DNA of 64,000 nt from JBHENC01 sp046262295 (GTDB lineage: Bacteria > Acidobacteriota > Blastocatellia > Pyrinomonadales > Pyrinomonadaceae). A program made the position numbers and the translations under genes. The DNA lies in contig JBHENC010000007.1 of NCBI GenBank assembly GCA_046262295.1, positions 1 through 64,000 of the forward strand, written 5' to 3'. Below, piece after piece: positions 9,067 through 18,739 of this stretch (its first letter is position 1; the number at the start of each line of letters is the position of its first letter). The notes under the pieces were generated by a model. It ran no database searches and had not been told where the DNA came from. It saw only the letters and a list, made by a program, of their open reading frames with translations.

Positions 9067-9341
9067 CGCCCGCAATTACACTCTACTAATTTGGCTTTAA
9101 CATTGACGCGCCGCCGGTGGTTGTTTGAAAACTTGCTGCGTTTCAGAGAATATATTCGTTTTCTTTGAGCCGCTCCCTTATGAGCATTTTACTGCTGCTG
9201 CTGTAGGACGGGTTTGGCTCAATGGGGAAATCAAGAGATTAAAAGTAATTCTCACTGCTGGGATGAATTTCGGGCGCAAATTTGATTCGGTTGCGGAACG
9301 CCGTCGAGAGAACTCTTTGTAGCTTTAGGGGAGGTTTACGC

Positions 9342-11102
9342 TTGCTTATCGTAGGTATCAGCGATAGTCACAACTCAACCGCAGGTCTTTACGAAGACGG
9401 GCGACTTGTCGCGGCGATAGCGGAAGAGCGTTTGCAGCGTGTGAAGAACTGGATAGGCTTTCCCGAACAGGCCGTGCGGGAGTGCCTGCGCATCGGTGGC
9501 CGTCAACTCGCAGACGTAGATTTCGTGGGAATTACCGGGCTGGCGGTTCCGTTTCCGTATAATGATCGAGAGACCATTATACGCTCGTTCCGAACTCCTC
9601 CAAGCAGCATAGATATGCAGCGTAACCGTGCGCAGCGGGCGCTGGTTCAATCGGTTTATAAAGGGCGGCTGCGTGATGTCTATCGTTCGACATCCATGTG
9701 GAAATCGCGCGACCGTGAACGGTGGCGTCACCGCGTCGCGGCTGTTTTAGCGTTGGGCGTGCCGGAAGAAAAGATCGTTATCGTCGAGCATCATCTGGCT
9801 CATGCGTCGGCGGCATATTACGGCTGGGGACGCTTTGACGAAGATGTTCTCGTGCTAACCAACGATGGCGGCGGCGATGGCCTGTGCGCAACCGTCAACG
9901 TCGGGCGCGACGGGCAACTGCAACGCCTTGCGGCAGTGGATTGGTGGGAATCCATCGGCATGGTCTATGGCATGGCGACCTGCGTGCTGGGGATGGTTCC
10001 TTTAGAGCATGAGTATAAAGTGATGGGGCTGGCTCCGTATGCTGAGACGAAGGGAGCTGAAAGAGTTTTCCGCGAGTTGAGAAGATTCTTCGGGTTTGAT
10101 AAGCCGGACGGAATGACGTGGAGCCGTCGAAATTCTTTCCCTGAAACTTTCGCCAGCTACAATTTCTTGCGGGAGATGTTTGAATTGCAAAGGTTTGATT
10201 GGGTCTGCGGCGGGCTACAACTATTCGTTGAAGATTTTATTACGGAGTGGGTGAGAAATTGCATTCGGGCGACCGGGATCAAGAAGGTCGCGCTCTCCGG
10301 CGGCCTGTTTATGAACATCAAGCTGAACAAGGTCATCATGGAGTTGCCGGAAGTCGAAGAGCTTTTCGTTTTTCCGTCGTGCGGCGATGAAACCAACGCC
10401 ATCGGCTCCGCCTACAACGTCTATGCGCAGCACGGCGATTACCGCACGATGCAGCCGTTGCGAGACCTCTACACAGGGCAGGAATATAACGATGATGAGA
10501 TCAATCAAGCGATAAAGGTTTACCCGTTCAAACATCGCGTCTCCGTCCGGCAAACGGATCAAATCGAAGAGGCGGCCGCCGGGTTGCTCGCCAAAGGTGA
10601 AGTCGTCGCGCGGTTCAACGGTCGAGAAGAGTTCGGCGCGCGTTCGATGGGCAATCGCTCTATTCTGGCCGATCCTGCCAAGCCCGAGGTGGTGAAAGTT
10701 ATCAACGACGCGATTAAGTCGCGCGACTTCTGGATGCCGTTCGCGCCGTCGCTGCTGGATCGCCGCGCGGCGGATTATTTCGTTAATCCTAAAAATATTC
10801 CCGCGCCATATATGATTATGGCGTTCGATTCGACCGCGCACGTGAGCGAGTTCCGCGCAGCGTGCCACCCCTACGATTTGACTATCCGCCCGCAGGTCGT
10901 TTATCAAGATTGGAACCCGAGTTATTACGCGCTGCTCGAATCTTTCGAGAAACTGACAGGGCGCGGAATCATCCTCAATACGTCTTTCAATTTGCACGGT
11001 TATCCGATTGTGAGCCGCCCGCAGGATGCCCTTGAGGTGCTGGACAAATCCGGCCTCGACTGGCTCGCTATCGGTAACTATCTGGTGCATAAGGAGAGCT
11101 AG
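9342..11102 (+). CDS. Carbamoyltransferase (NodU/CmcH family), first copy
   Basis: This 586-residue enzyme belongs to the O-carbamoyltransferases, which move a carbamoyl group from carbamoyl phosphate to a hydroxyl through an adenylate, using a Kae1-like N-terminal domain and a YrdC-like C-terminal domain. The N-terminus reads GISDSHNSTAGLYEDG. HHLAHASAAYYG supplies the metal-binding histidines, with LTNDGGGDG and LSGGLFMNIKLN nearby. The C-terminal domain has EEFGARSMGNRSILADP and FWMPFAPSLLD. TTG 9342 is chosen because AGGGGAGG lies 8 bases before it and the conserved domain starts there. It probably carbamoylates a sugar of the polysaccharide. The 275 bases before it hold no recognisable gene. 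Confidence 0.92.
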   Translation: MLIVGISDSHNSTAGLYEDGRLVAAIAEERLQRVKNWIGFPEQAVRECLRIGGRQLADVDFVGITGLAVPFPYNDRETIIRSFRTPPSSIDMQRNRAQRALVQSVYKGRLRDVYRSTSMWKSRDRERWRHRVAAVLALGVPEEKIVIVEHHLAHASAAYYGWGRFDEDVLVLTNDGGGDGLCATVNVGRDGQLQRLAAVDWWESIGMVYGMATCVLGMVPLEHEYKVMGLAPYAETKGAERVFRELRRFFGFDKPDGMTWSRRNSFPETFASYNFLREMFELQRFDWVCGGLQLFVEDFITEWVRNCIRATGIKKVALSGGLFMNIKLNKVIMELPEVEELFVFPSCGDETNAIGSAYNVYAQHGDYRTMQPLRDLYTGQEYNDDEINQAIKVYPFKHRVSVRQTDQIEEAAAGLLAKGEVVARFNGREEFGARSMGNRSILADPAKPEVVKVINDAIKSRDFWMPFAPSLLDRRAADYFVNPKNIPAPYMIMAFDSTAHVSEFRAACHPYDLTIRPQVVYQDWNPSYYALLESFEKLTGRGIILNTSFNLHGYPIVSRPQDALEVLDKSGLDWLAIGNYLVHKES

Positions 11103-11122
11103 GGCGCGACCGTAAAAGTTTG

Positions 11123-12097
11123 ATGAAGATCAGCGTCGTCATCCCAACTCATAATCACTCTGCCGCGCTCAGCCTGACTTTATCACGCCTCGCGGAACAA
11201 AAGTTTGATGAACTTTGGGAAGTAATAATTGTAAATAATCGTTCGACGGACGATACGGATGATGTCGTACGCCGCCAGCATTTTCCTGTGCCGCTTCAAT
11301 TGGTGCATGAAAATGTGCCGGGGCCTGCGGCGGCGCGCAACGCCGGAGCAGCAGTGGCGAAAGGCGCTTACCTGCTCTTTATGGACAACGATATTCTCGT
11401 TGAGCCGGATTTCCTGCAAAGGCACTTCGCTGCTTTGGAAGCCAATCCGAAGTGCTGGATCGTCGGGCAGGTGGTTAATCTTCCCGAACTGGAAGCAACC
11501 GCATTCGGTCGCTTTCGCAATTCATTAGCGCCCTTCGTTGAGCCGGATCGGGGTCTGAGTAAAGCCGAAGGAATAACGGGAGCGAATGCTTCGCTGCCGC
11601 GCGTTGACTTTGAACGTCTGAACGGTTTCGACGAAAACTTCTTTGTCGCCAGCGGCGAAGACAGGGAACTCGCCTTGCGCGCGTTGAAAGCGGGCATCAC
11701 TATTCTTTTCGATCCGGGCATCATCGTCCTGCATAACGATTGGGCTGGCTTTTCCATACGCGACTACTGCCTGAGACAACGCCTGTACACGCAGACCGAG
11801 CCGCATTTCTGGCGAAAGTACGGAGACGAGTATCCGAGGCAACAGTTGGCGCGCGAGAATCTTCCGCCCGACTGGAAGCGAGATCAACCGAGACTCGTTC
11901 TCTGGAAGAAAGTGAAATCGTTACTGGGTAGTTCGATAGGACAAAGGACACTGATCGGTGCGTGCGCGGCTTGCGAGCGGTTTCTTCCCTGGCCATCGCT
12001 GCTCTGGCGTTTGTACCGGCTGGCGCTGGCTGGCGCAATTTACAGAGGATTTCAGGAAGGGCTGTTGCTCTGTAAAGATGAGTCACCGGAAAAATAA
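11123..12097 (+). CDS. Glycosyltransferase family 2
   Basis: This 324-residue GT2 protein opens MKISVVIPTHNHSAA. It has VNNRSTDDT in the donor-binding loop and FMDNDILV as the acidic DxD-like motif near residue 91. SGEDRELALRALKAG carries the ED pair typical of the catalytic base region. It starts 20 bases after the carbamoyltransferase stop, so the two are probably co-transcribed. ATG 11123 is preferred to the in-frame TTG immediately before it. Linkage specificity is unknown. Confidence 0.88.
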   Translation: MKISVVIPTHNHSAALSLTLSRLAEQKFDELWEVIIVNNRSTDDTDDVVRRQHFPVPLQLVHENVPGPAAARNAGAAVAKGAYLLFMDNDILVEPDFLQRHFAALEANPKCWIVGQVVNLPELEATAFGRFRNSLAPFVEPDRGLSKAEGITGANASLPRVDFERLNGFDENFFVASGEDRELALRALKAGITILFDPGIIVLHNDWAGFSIRDYCLRQRLYTQTEPHFWRKYGDEYPRQQLARENLPPDWKRDQPRLVLWKKVKSLLGSSIGQRTLIGACAACERFLPWPSLLWRLYRLALAGAIYRGFQEGLLLCKDESPEK

Positions 12098-12214
12098 CGA
12101 CGATTGAGCACGGATTCATCGGGTACTGGATAATACTTTAAGAGGGTAGCTCGAACAACCTCTGCCTGTTCTTCAAAGGAAGAAGAGATCAACCATTAAT
12201 GGAGTCGAATTGAG

Positions 12215-12931
12215 ATGAAACGATTAGTTAAAGGCGGACTCAACGCTCTCGGATACGAGGTTCATAAAAAGCAGGATAGCCAGAAATTTACCATTGGAGA
12301 GATAACATATGAGGTTGATCCGTGCAGCGTCGGCGAAACACCGCAGGGGGAACTGACGGGCGAAGCGGCGATCCGCATGATCCGGGAGAGAGGATTGAGT
12401 AAATTAAGAGTTCTGGATATTTGCTGCGGCGTCGGAATAATCGGGATGACGATATTCTCGAAGCTTCGCCGCGAATCAATCGTCGAACGAGTCGGCTTTG
12501 TCGATATCAATATTTTCAATCTTAATTCGCTGCGTCGAACTCTGAAGCTGAATAATCTGGATCAACTTCTGGGAGACCGTATCAATTATTGGCTCAGTGA
12601 TAGTCTGGATAATGTTCCTGCCGGCGAGAAGTTTGACCTGATTGTTTCCAACCCGCCCCATTTCTTTTCACCGGATCACACTGAAGGCTTTTTGTCACCC
12701 GGCAGACTCGGCACTTACGATGCCGATTGGAGTTTCCATAAGTCCTTTTACAAACAGTGCCACAATTACTTAACCGAGCGCGGCGAGGTCTGGTTCTTGG
12801 AGAACGGTGATGCGGTGCAGGAGAGCGGGCTGCTGCCTTTGATTCAAGCTAACTCCAACCTGAGCTATGTAAAGCAGATTACAGAGCCGCTCGATCCTGT
12901 TTTCTTCTGGATGATTAGTAAAAAAGTTTAA
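12215..12931 (+). CDS. Class I SAM-dependent methyltransferase, small-domain type
   Basis: This 238-residue protein has motif I (VLDICCGVGIIGM) near residues 66-78, an acidic VDINIFN strand and a DLIVSNPPHF motif. The NPP(H/Y/F) signature is typical of MTS-type enzymes that methylate amide, amino or ring nitrogens, such as PrmC or RsmC, and is unusual for sugar O-methyltransferases. The 50 N-terminal residues (MKRLVKGGLNALGYEV) match no known domain by eye. It sits among glycosyltransferases without overlapping them. Methylation of an amino or amide sugar is possible but is inference. Confidence 0.75.
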   Translation: MKRLVKGGLNALGYEVHKKQDSQKFTIGEITYEVDPCSVGETPQGELTGEAAIRMIRERGLSKLRVLDICCGVGIIGMTIFSKLRRESIVERVGFVDINIFNLNSLRRTLKLNNLDQLLGDRINYWLSDSLDNVPAGEKFDLIVSNPPHFFSPDHTEGFLSPGRLGTYDADWSFHKSFYKQCHNYLTERGEVWFLENGDAVQESGLLPLIQANSNLSYVKQITEPLDPVFFWMISKKV

Positions 12932-13007
12932 CCAGTATATATTGCTTTGGTCGCAGGGGAATGTTCATCTGTAAAGGCGTATCAAGCGATCAGCATTGTC
13001 AAATGAG

Positions 13008-14165
13008 ATGAATATTCTACTCATCCCTTCCGTCTTCCCCACACGGCGCGAGCCTTGGCCGGGTTCGTATGTTTACGAATACGCGCGCAGTCTGGCGCTT
13101 CATCATAACGTGACGGTGGTATATCCACAGCAGCTGGGAAGCCCTCTGGTCGGAGACACGCCGTTCTTCACCGAAGAGTGGTTAGAGCCGCGCGTTCGGT
13201 TTATCAACTACACCTATTCGCATCTCTCAAAGAGCTGGATATTCAGTTATCTAGGCGCCTTCCGAAAGGTGTGGCGACGCATTCAAAGAGAGTGGAAGAT
13301 TGACATTATTCATGCTCACATTGTGATGCCTGCCGGATTATCCGCGCTAATGTTAAAGGGATTCTTTCGCATTCCGGTCGTGCTTACAGAACATTGGGGG
13401 CCTGTTACAAATTGGATAGATGAAGCCCCTGTTCCGCAAAAGCTTCAGTATCGGACGCTGAAGTACGCCTTCCATAAAGCCGACTATCTGACCGCCGTGA
13501 GCGAAAGTCTGGCGGGCGAGATAAAAGAAGTGTTCAATGCTTCTGTGGATGGAAAGCTGGATTATCCGATTGACTGCGAACTGTTCCACCCGAACGAAAA
13601 TGCTTTGACTGTTACCGCTCCGCGTGTGCTGTGCGTGACGCGAGGCCGCTTTGATCCGCGCAAAGGAATGCCAAATTTATTCGCCGCGTGGGAACTCGTC
13701 TCGCGGCGCACGGGCGGCGGCGTTTATCTGGATATGGTCGGCCCGGATTTGGAACTGCTGATGCCGCAGATCGAGGCGTTGGGAATCGGCCAGACCGTTC
13801 GCCTGCTTCCCTGGCGGCCTGTTGCCGAACTTGCACCCTTAATGCGAGACTCTGCGCTGGTCGTGATTCCCAGCAGTTATGAGACATTCGGGCGCAGCGG
13901 TGCGGAGGCCCTCGCTTCCGGCGTGCCGGTGGTCGCCACGAGATGCGGCGGGCCGGAGGAATATGTCGAGCAGGGAACCGGGCTGCTGGTTCCCAAAGAA
14001 GACCCGCACGCTCTGGCGGAGGGCATCATTGCCGGATTGAACCGCCGCGATTTTCTACCGCCGGAAGAATTGGCGCGGCGAACGCGCGCGCGATTCGGTT
14101 ATGAAGCGATTTGCCGACGCTTCACCGAAGTGGCGACAGAGCTTATCAGCAAAAGATCGCACTGA
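13008..14165 (+). CDS. Glycosyltransferase family 4
   Basis: This 385-residue GT-B protein opens with MNILLIPSVFPTRREPWPGS, the GT4 N-terminal form. HAHIVMPAGLSA and LTEHWG follow in the first Rossmann domain. The C-terminal domain carries VTRGRFDPRKGM, VVIPSSYETFGRSGAEALASG (the EX7E-type motif) and VVATRCGGPEEYVEQG. ATG 13008 is preferred to TTG 12996, since the conserved strand starts immediately there. There is no signal peptide or membrane segment. The donor sugar is unknown. Confidence 0.9.
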   Translation: MNILLIPSVFPTRREPWPGSYVYEYARSLALHHNVTVVYPQQLGSPLVGDTPFFTEEWLEPRVRFINYTYSHLSKSWIFSYLGAFRKVWRRIQREWKIDIIHAHIVMPAGLSALMLKGFFRIPVVLTEHWGPVTNWIDEAPVPQKLQYRTLKYAFHKADYLTAVSESLAGEIKEVFNASVDGKLDYPIDCELFHPNENALTVTAPRVLCVTRGRFDPRKGMPNLFAAWELVSRRTGGGVYLDMVGPDLELLMPQIEALGIGQTVRLLPWRPVAELAPLMRDSALVVIPSSYETFGRSGAEALASGVPVVATRCGGPEEYVEQGTGLLVPKEDPHALAEGIIAGLNRRDFLPPEELARRTRARFGYEAICRRFTEVATELISKRSH

Positions 14166-14234
14166 ACGGCACGGTGCGGTATTTGAAGCTTGGCGATAAA
14201 GATTCAATCCAGATATTAAGGATCAACGATACGG

Positions 14235-15272
14235 ATGCTTGTTAACTCGTCTTTAGAAATTCCCGCTCCGCCGTCTGCCGATTACAAGGGATGGCCTTGG
14301 TCTCATGCGAGCGAAAATGTAGGTGAGGCGGTAACCGATGCTGAAATCCTTCCGTTGGTCTCCATTATTATTCCATCCTTTAATCAAGGCCAATTCATTG
14401 AAGAAACCATCCGGTCGTTAATTTTACAAGAGTATGAAAATCTGGAAATCATCGTGATTGACGGCGGGTCTGACGACAGCACTTTGGATGTCATTAAGAA
14501 ATATGAGAGATGGTTGGCCTACTGGGTCAGCGAAAAAGATTCCGGGCAGGCTAATGCGATAAATAAAGGACTCGCTATCGCGCGCGGCGAGATCGTCAAA
14601 TGGATAAACTCGGATGACTTGTTGCTTCCCGGAGCTTTGATGGAGCTTTCGCGTAACTACCTGAAGAACAAAGATAAGTTCTTCATTTCGCCGGTAGAGC
14701 ATTTCCTCGATGGCAGCGATAAATGTCGGACATTTGAGCCGAAGAATATCAGCCGCGAAACTTTGGTCGAGTTCTGGTCTGGAAAGATTAGCTGGAATGA
14801 TCCCGGCACATTCTACACGCGCGAAGTTTTCAATACGGTCGGAATCATTGATGAAAGCTACCGGTATGCTTTCGACTATGATTTTATTTTAAGAGTAACA
14901 GAGCATTTCGAGCCGGTTTACTTAAAGAAAACCACCGCCAGATTCCGCGTCCATTCTCATTCAAAGACCATCTCGGAAGGCGATAAGTTTATTTACGAGC
15001 AGGCGAAAGTCTCGCAAAAGCATTGGGCTGAATTAAAGCAAGTTGATCGCCTCGGGTTTGAAAGATATTTTGCCGTAACGATGTTCAGGAACGGCATCAG
15101 CAGTCTTCGCCATAACCCTTCTGCGGCAGTTCCCTATTTCTTGCAGGGATTCAAGACAAACATATTTCTCTCAACGTGGTGGCTTATTCGGTGGGCGCTC
15201 AAGATGGTGAGAGCAAGGGTAAAGATCGGCGATAAGAACTCTAATGATTGGAGCGGGTTCGGCGTTAAGTAA
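14235..15272 (+). CDS. Glycosyltransferase family 2
   Basis: This 345-residue protein has a 35-residue N-terminal extension before the GT2 core, which begins LVSIIIPSFNQGQF. IDGGSDDST and KWINSDDLLLPGA are the donor and metal-binding motifs, and YAFDYDFILRVTEHF is the catalytic region. The sequence is close in style to the family 2 enzyme at 7121 (GQANAINKGLA against GQSDAMNKGIA), so they may be distant paralogues. There are no membrane segments. Specificity is unknown. Confidence 0.88.
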   Translation: MLVNSSLEIPAPPSADYKGWPWSHASENVGEAVTDAEILPLVSIIIPSFNQGQFIEETIRSLILQEYENLEIIVIDGGSDDSTLDVIKKYERWLAYWVSEKDSGQANAINKGLAIARGEIVKWINSDDLLLPGALMELSRNYLKNKDKFFISPVEHFLDGSDKCRTFEPKNISRETLVEFWSGKISWNDPGTFYTREVFNTVGIIDESYRYAFDYDFILRVTEHFEPVYLKKTTARFRVHSHSKTISEGDKFIYEQAKVSQKHWAELKQVDRLGFERYFAVTMFRNGISSLRHNPSAAVPYFLQGFKTNIFLSTWWLIRWALKMVRARVKIGDKNSNDWSGFGVK

Positions 15273-15367
15273 GTTCTCACGTTTACCGGTCAACGCCAGA
15301 CGTCATCGCGCCATCACGCGAAGTCGAAAACGGGAGTTATCGAACATTAACGCCAGCCAGCGACTAT

Positions 15368-16225
15368 ATGACCATAAATCAACTGTTCGTTAGATTGATT
15401 CCGTTTTATCGGAAGCTACCTGGCCCCTTAAAAGCGGCGCTTCGTCCCGTCCACAAAGCTTATCAATGGACACAGCGGCGCAGAAGCGTCGTCGCCACCG
15501 TAGACGGGATTACTTACCACCTAGACCTCGGAGAGTTCATAGATTCTTCGATATATTTTACCGGCTGCTTTGAGCCGCATACGACGGCGGCCATTGAGAG
15601 GCTGTGCCGTGAGGGAATGACTGTCGTTGACATCGGGGCGAACATTGGTTGCCATACGCTACGTTTCGCCAAGTTGGCCGGCGCTACCGGAAGAGTAATT
15701 GCCTTTGAGCCGATGGCGTGGGCGCACGCCAAACTCCTGCGTAACTTTGAATTGAACGACTTCCAAAACGTCACCTTCGAGAAGATCGCGCTTTCCGACA
15801 GAGACGAAAGAAAAGCGGTTTACTTTCGCACCAGTTGGCTGCGAGAGAACAAATCCAACCCCGTATCGCTCGCTGACGAACCGAATACTTTTACCACTTT
15901 AGATAACTACCTGGAGAAGCATAATATTGATAACGTAAGCTTTATTAAACTCGATGTGGATGGCTACGAGTTCAAAGTTATTCGGGGGGCTGCCAGGACT
16001 CTTGGCGCGTACCACCCGACGATACTTATTGAGCTGGGCACGCTTCAGCATGATAGCGGCAGCGATGGCCTGAAAGACATGGTCACGTTTCTTTCAGAGC
16101 TTGGCTACAAATTCTACGATGAATCAACTCTGGAGATGTATCCTGATACGTCTGCCGTGATAGCGGCAATACCTGAAGGGGCGACGATGAATGTTATCCT
16201 CAGTGCATCTGATCTCCGGCTATAA
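15368..16225 (+). CDS. FkbM family methyltransferase
   Basis: This 285-residue protein has the FkbM-type SAM-binding motif VVDIGANIGCHTLRFAK near residues 88-104, then VIAFEPMAWAHAKLLRNFELN and FIKLDVDGYEFKVIRGA. These are the standard motifs of FkbM enzymes, which O-methylate hydroxyls on sugars and natural products. The first 50 residues are basic and amphipathic (LIPFYRKLPGPLKAAL) and may lie on the membrane. Set among glycosyltransferases, it most likely methylates a hydroxyl of the growing glycan. Confidence 0.9.
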   Translation: MTINQLFVRLIPFYRKLPGPLKAALRPVHKAYQWTQRRRSVVATVDGITYHLDLGEFIDSSIYFTGCFEPHTTAAIERLCREGMTVVDIGANIGCHTLRFAKLAGATGRVIAFEPMAWAHAKLLRNFELNDFQNVTFEKIALSDRDERKAVYFRTSWLRENKSNPVSLADEPNTFTTLDNYLEKHNIDNVSFIKLDVDGYEFKVIRGAARTLGAYHPTILIELGTLQHDSGSDGLKDMVTFLSELGYKFYDESTLEMYPDTSAVIAAIPEGATMNVILSASDLRL

Positions 16226-16258
16226 TCAGCTGATGCGCTTCCCTGACAACGCAATAAG

Positions 16259-17386
16259 ATGCAGCTTAAATTATGTATTATCGTGTCGGATGTGGACACC
16301 AGCCATCTGATAGAAACGATGGGGCGGTCTTTAAATCGTGAAAAATACGAAGTCAGCTTTGTGTTTCTCGGACGGACTGTTCCCAGCCTGTTTCACACTC
16401 TTCTGGGGCATGGCCACGTCGTCAAATTCGTCAAATGCGATGGAAAAAAAGAGTTGCTACCGGCGGTGATTAGGATCGGCAAAATCCTCGATGAGATTAA
16501 GCCGGACATCGTTCATACGCATCTGGTAAACGCTTCAATCGCCGGATTAACTGCCGCAAAACTGAAGGGGATCAAGCAGCGCATCCATACGAGACACCAT
16601 TCTGTGGAAACTCATTTTGATTATCCGCACGGCGTCTACTATGACCGGCTCATCAATTATCTCTCCACACATATCGTTGCAATCTCGGAGGTGGTATCGG
16701 ATGTTCTTATTCAAAGAGAAAATGTCAATCCGAAGAAAATTAGCGTCATCCGGCACGGGTTCGATTTGGATCGCTTCAAAGCCGTTGAATCTTTGGTTGA
16801 TGAGATAAAAGATAAGTACGAATTGAATGCTCATTATCCTGTCATCGGAGTCATCAGCAGGCATATACACTGGAAAGGCGTTCAATTTATCATCCCGGCT
16901 TTCAAGGAAGTAGTTAAAAAATATCCGAAAGCCAAGCTTGTTCTAGCCAACGCTTTAGGCCCTTACCATGCGCAAATAAATCAGTTGTTAAATAGTTTGG
17001 ATGAATCGCAATATGTCTTGATCGAGTTCGAGAAAAGGATTTTCGAGTTATACGAAACATTCGATGTCTTCGTCCACGCGCCCATCGGCAAAGAGTATGA
17101 AGCTTTCGGACAGGTTTACGTGGAAGCGTTGATGATGGGCGTGCCGTCCGTCTTCACTTTGTCCGGGATAGCCAACGACTTTATCAAAGATAAGTATAAT
17201 GCGCTGGCCGTTCCGTATGGCGATTCGCAAGCCATTTATCAAGCGATAGAATTGTTATTAACTGATGCAGATTTAAGACGCAATATCGCGGCACATGGTA
17301 AGAGTTCCATACTGGGATTGTTTCAGGAAAGGCAGATGGCGGATGCGCTCGATAGACTGTATGACCAAAACAAAATCGTTGCCTGA
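16259..17386 (+). CDS. Glycosyltransferase family 4
   Basis: This 375-residue GT-B protein reads LCIIVSDVDTSHLIETMGRSL at the N-terminus. IVHTHLVNASIAGL and IHTRHHSVE follow in the first domain. The C-terminal domain has GVISRHIHWKGVQFI, VHAPIGKEYEAFGQVYVEALMMG (EX7E-like) and PYGDSQAIYQAI. It starts 34 bases after the FkbM gene and is followed 30 bases later by another GT-B gene, which supports one operon. The donor is unknown. Confidence 0.88.
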   Translation: MQLKLCIIVSDVDTSHLIETMGRSLNREKYEVSFVFLGRTVPSLFHTLLGHGHVVKFVKCDGKKELLPAVIRIGKILDEIKPDIVHTHLVNASIAGLTAAKLKGIKQRIHTRHHSVETHFDYPHGVYYDRLINYLSTHIVAISEVVSDVLIQRENVNPKKISVIRHGFDLDRFKAVESLVDEIKDKYELNAHYPVIGVISRHIHWKGVQFIIPAFKEVVKKYPKAKLVLANALGPYHAQINQLLNSLDESQYVLIEFEKRIFELYETFDVFVHAPIGKEYEAFGQVYVEALMMGVPSVFTLSGIANDFIKDKYNALAVPYGDSQAIYQAIELLLTDADLRRNIAAHGKSSILGLFQERQMADALDRLYDQNKIVA

Positions 17387-17415
17387 TCTCTGCAATCGTT
17401 ACCGGCGAACGGCTG

Positions 17416-18648
17416 ATGTTTGACAAAAAGAGAGATGGCGTGGCGAGCGTGTATATCGTCTACTGGAGCCTGCGCGACCCGCTGTGCCAGACGCAGAGCC
17501 TCGCCTATTTGCGCAAGCTTGCGGCGCGCGGATATAGATTTGCGTTAATAACTTTCGAGCAAACGCAGTATGCTCTGGATCGCAGGCAAGCCGAAGCGAT
17601 GAAACAAGAGCTGGTGGAGCAGGGCATTTACTGGTATCCGTTGCGCTATCACAAGCGTTTCTCTCTGCTGGCGACGGCTTTCGATTGCGTCTGCGGGATC
17701 ATCATGGGCGCATACGTCGCGGTGCGTCACAAGGCGCGCGTGGTGCATTCGCGGGCGAGCATTCCGGCGGCGATGGCGCTCGTGCTGGCGCGGCTGTGGG
17801 GATTGAAATTTTTGTATGATGCGGATTCCGCTTTGTCCGAAGAATACGCGGACATCGGCCACTGGCGGCGTGACGGTCTCGCGTATAAAACGACGGCACG
17901 GCTCGAAAGCGCGGCGCGCACGTCGGCGCAATCCGTCATCGTGTTGACCGAGCAGTTGCGGCAGGATTTTATCAACGAGTACAAAGTGCGTGCGCCCGTT
18001 ACGGTGATCCCGTGTTGTGTGGATACGAATAAATTCCGTTTCAATGCGGACGCGCGCGCGCGGCGGCGAAGCGAGCTGGAGTTGGGCGACGAGAAGTTAT
18101 TTATTTATGTCGGCAAAATCGGTTCGTGGTATCTGGTTGATGAGACATTCGAGTTTTTCAAAGCCGCGCAGGAAAGAATCGGCAACGCTCGATTGCTGGT
18201 TCTGACATCCGACGCGCCCGAAATCTTTCATCAACTCGCGGCGCGTTACGGCATCAGCCAGCGAGACTATCACGTGAAGCGCGCCGCTCATGAAGAAGTG
18301 CCGGAGTGGTTATCCGCCTCCGATGTAGGCTTGGCTTTTATTCGCAGCGTCAGTAGCAAGCGCGGGAGTTCGCCCATCAAGACCGGCGAGTATCTATCAA
18401 TCGGTCTGCCCGTCGTCATCACGTCCGGCATCGGCGATTACAGTTCATGGATCGAGCGCGAACAACTCGGCGCAGTGATTGATTCTTTGACAGTGGAAGC
18501 GTATCGCGCGGCCGCAGATAAATTGCTACTGCTGTGGGGGGAAGGCGCGCGGTTGCGCGAGCGTTGCCGGAAGGCCGCCGAAGCGCACGTTTCTCTGGAC
18601 GATGTCGGGCTGGGAAATTATCAAGCTGTGTACGAGAGACTGCTATGA
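17416..18648 (+). CDS. Glycosyltransferase, GT-B fold
   Basis: This 410-residue protein has a two-domain GT-B layout. The first domain has VYIVYWSLRDPLCQTQSL, VVHSRASIPAAMALVLA and FLYDADSALSEEY. The second has FIYVGKIGSWYLVDETFEFF, VGLAFIRSVSSKRGSSPIKTGEYLS and VVITSGIGDYSSW. The EX7E motif of classic GT4 enzymes is replaced by an SSPIKTGEYLSIGLPV segment, seen in some bacterial GT-B surface-glycan enzymes. No membrane helices. The family call is sound but the substrate is unknown. Confidence 0.82.
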   Translation: MFDKKRDGVASVYIVYWSLRDPLCQTQSLAYLRKLAARGYRFALITFEQTQYALDRRQAEAMKQELVEQGIYWYPLRYHKRFSLLATAFDCVCGIIMGAYVAVRHKARVVHSRASIPAAMALVLARLWGLKFLYDADSALSEEYADIGHWRRDGLAYKTTARLESAARTSAQSVIVLTEQLRQDFINEYKVRAPVTVIPCCVDTNKFRFNADARARRRSELELGDEKLFIYVGKIGSWYLVDETFEFFKAAQERIGNARLLVLTSDAPEIFHQLAARYGISQRDYHVKRAAHEEVPEWLSASDVGLAFIRSVSSKRGSSPIKTGEYLSIGLPVVITSGIGDYSSWIEREQLGAVIDSLTVEAYRAAADKLLLLWGEGARLRERCRKAAEAHVSLDDVGLGNYQAVYERLL

Positions 18649-18739
18649 AGGTTAAGCAAACCTCACGCCCTGCCGGAGTCGCGCCGTGTGATGAAATGAA
18701 GTTAAGACAATTCTTTCTCGCTTGTGTGCGTGCGCCTGT

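Noticed and set aside
9125..9322. 65-codon frame upstream of the first carbamoyltransferase
   Set aside because: No family resemblance and no ribosome-binding site; it runs into the carbamoyltransferase leader.
10221..11090. 289-codon minus-strand frame opposite the carbamoyltransferase
   Set aside because: It lies entirely within a gene with strong conserved motifs; its composition is that of a GC-skewed antisense shadow.
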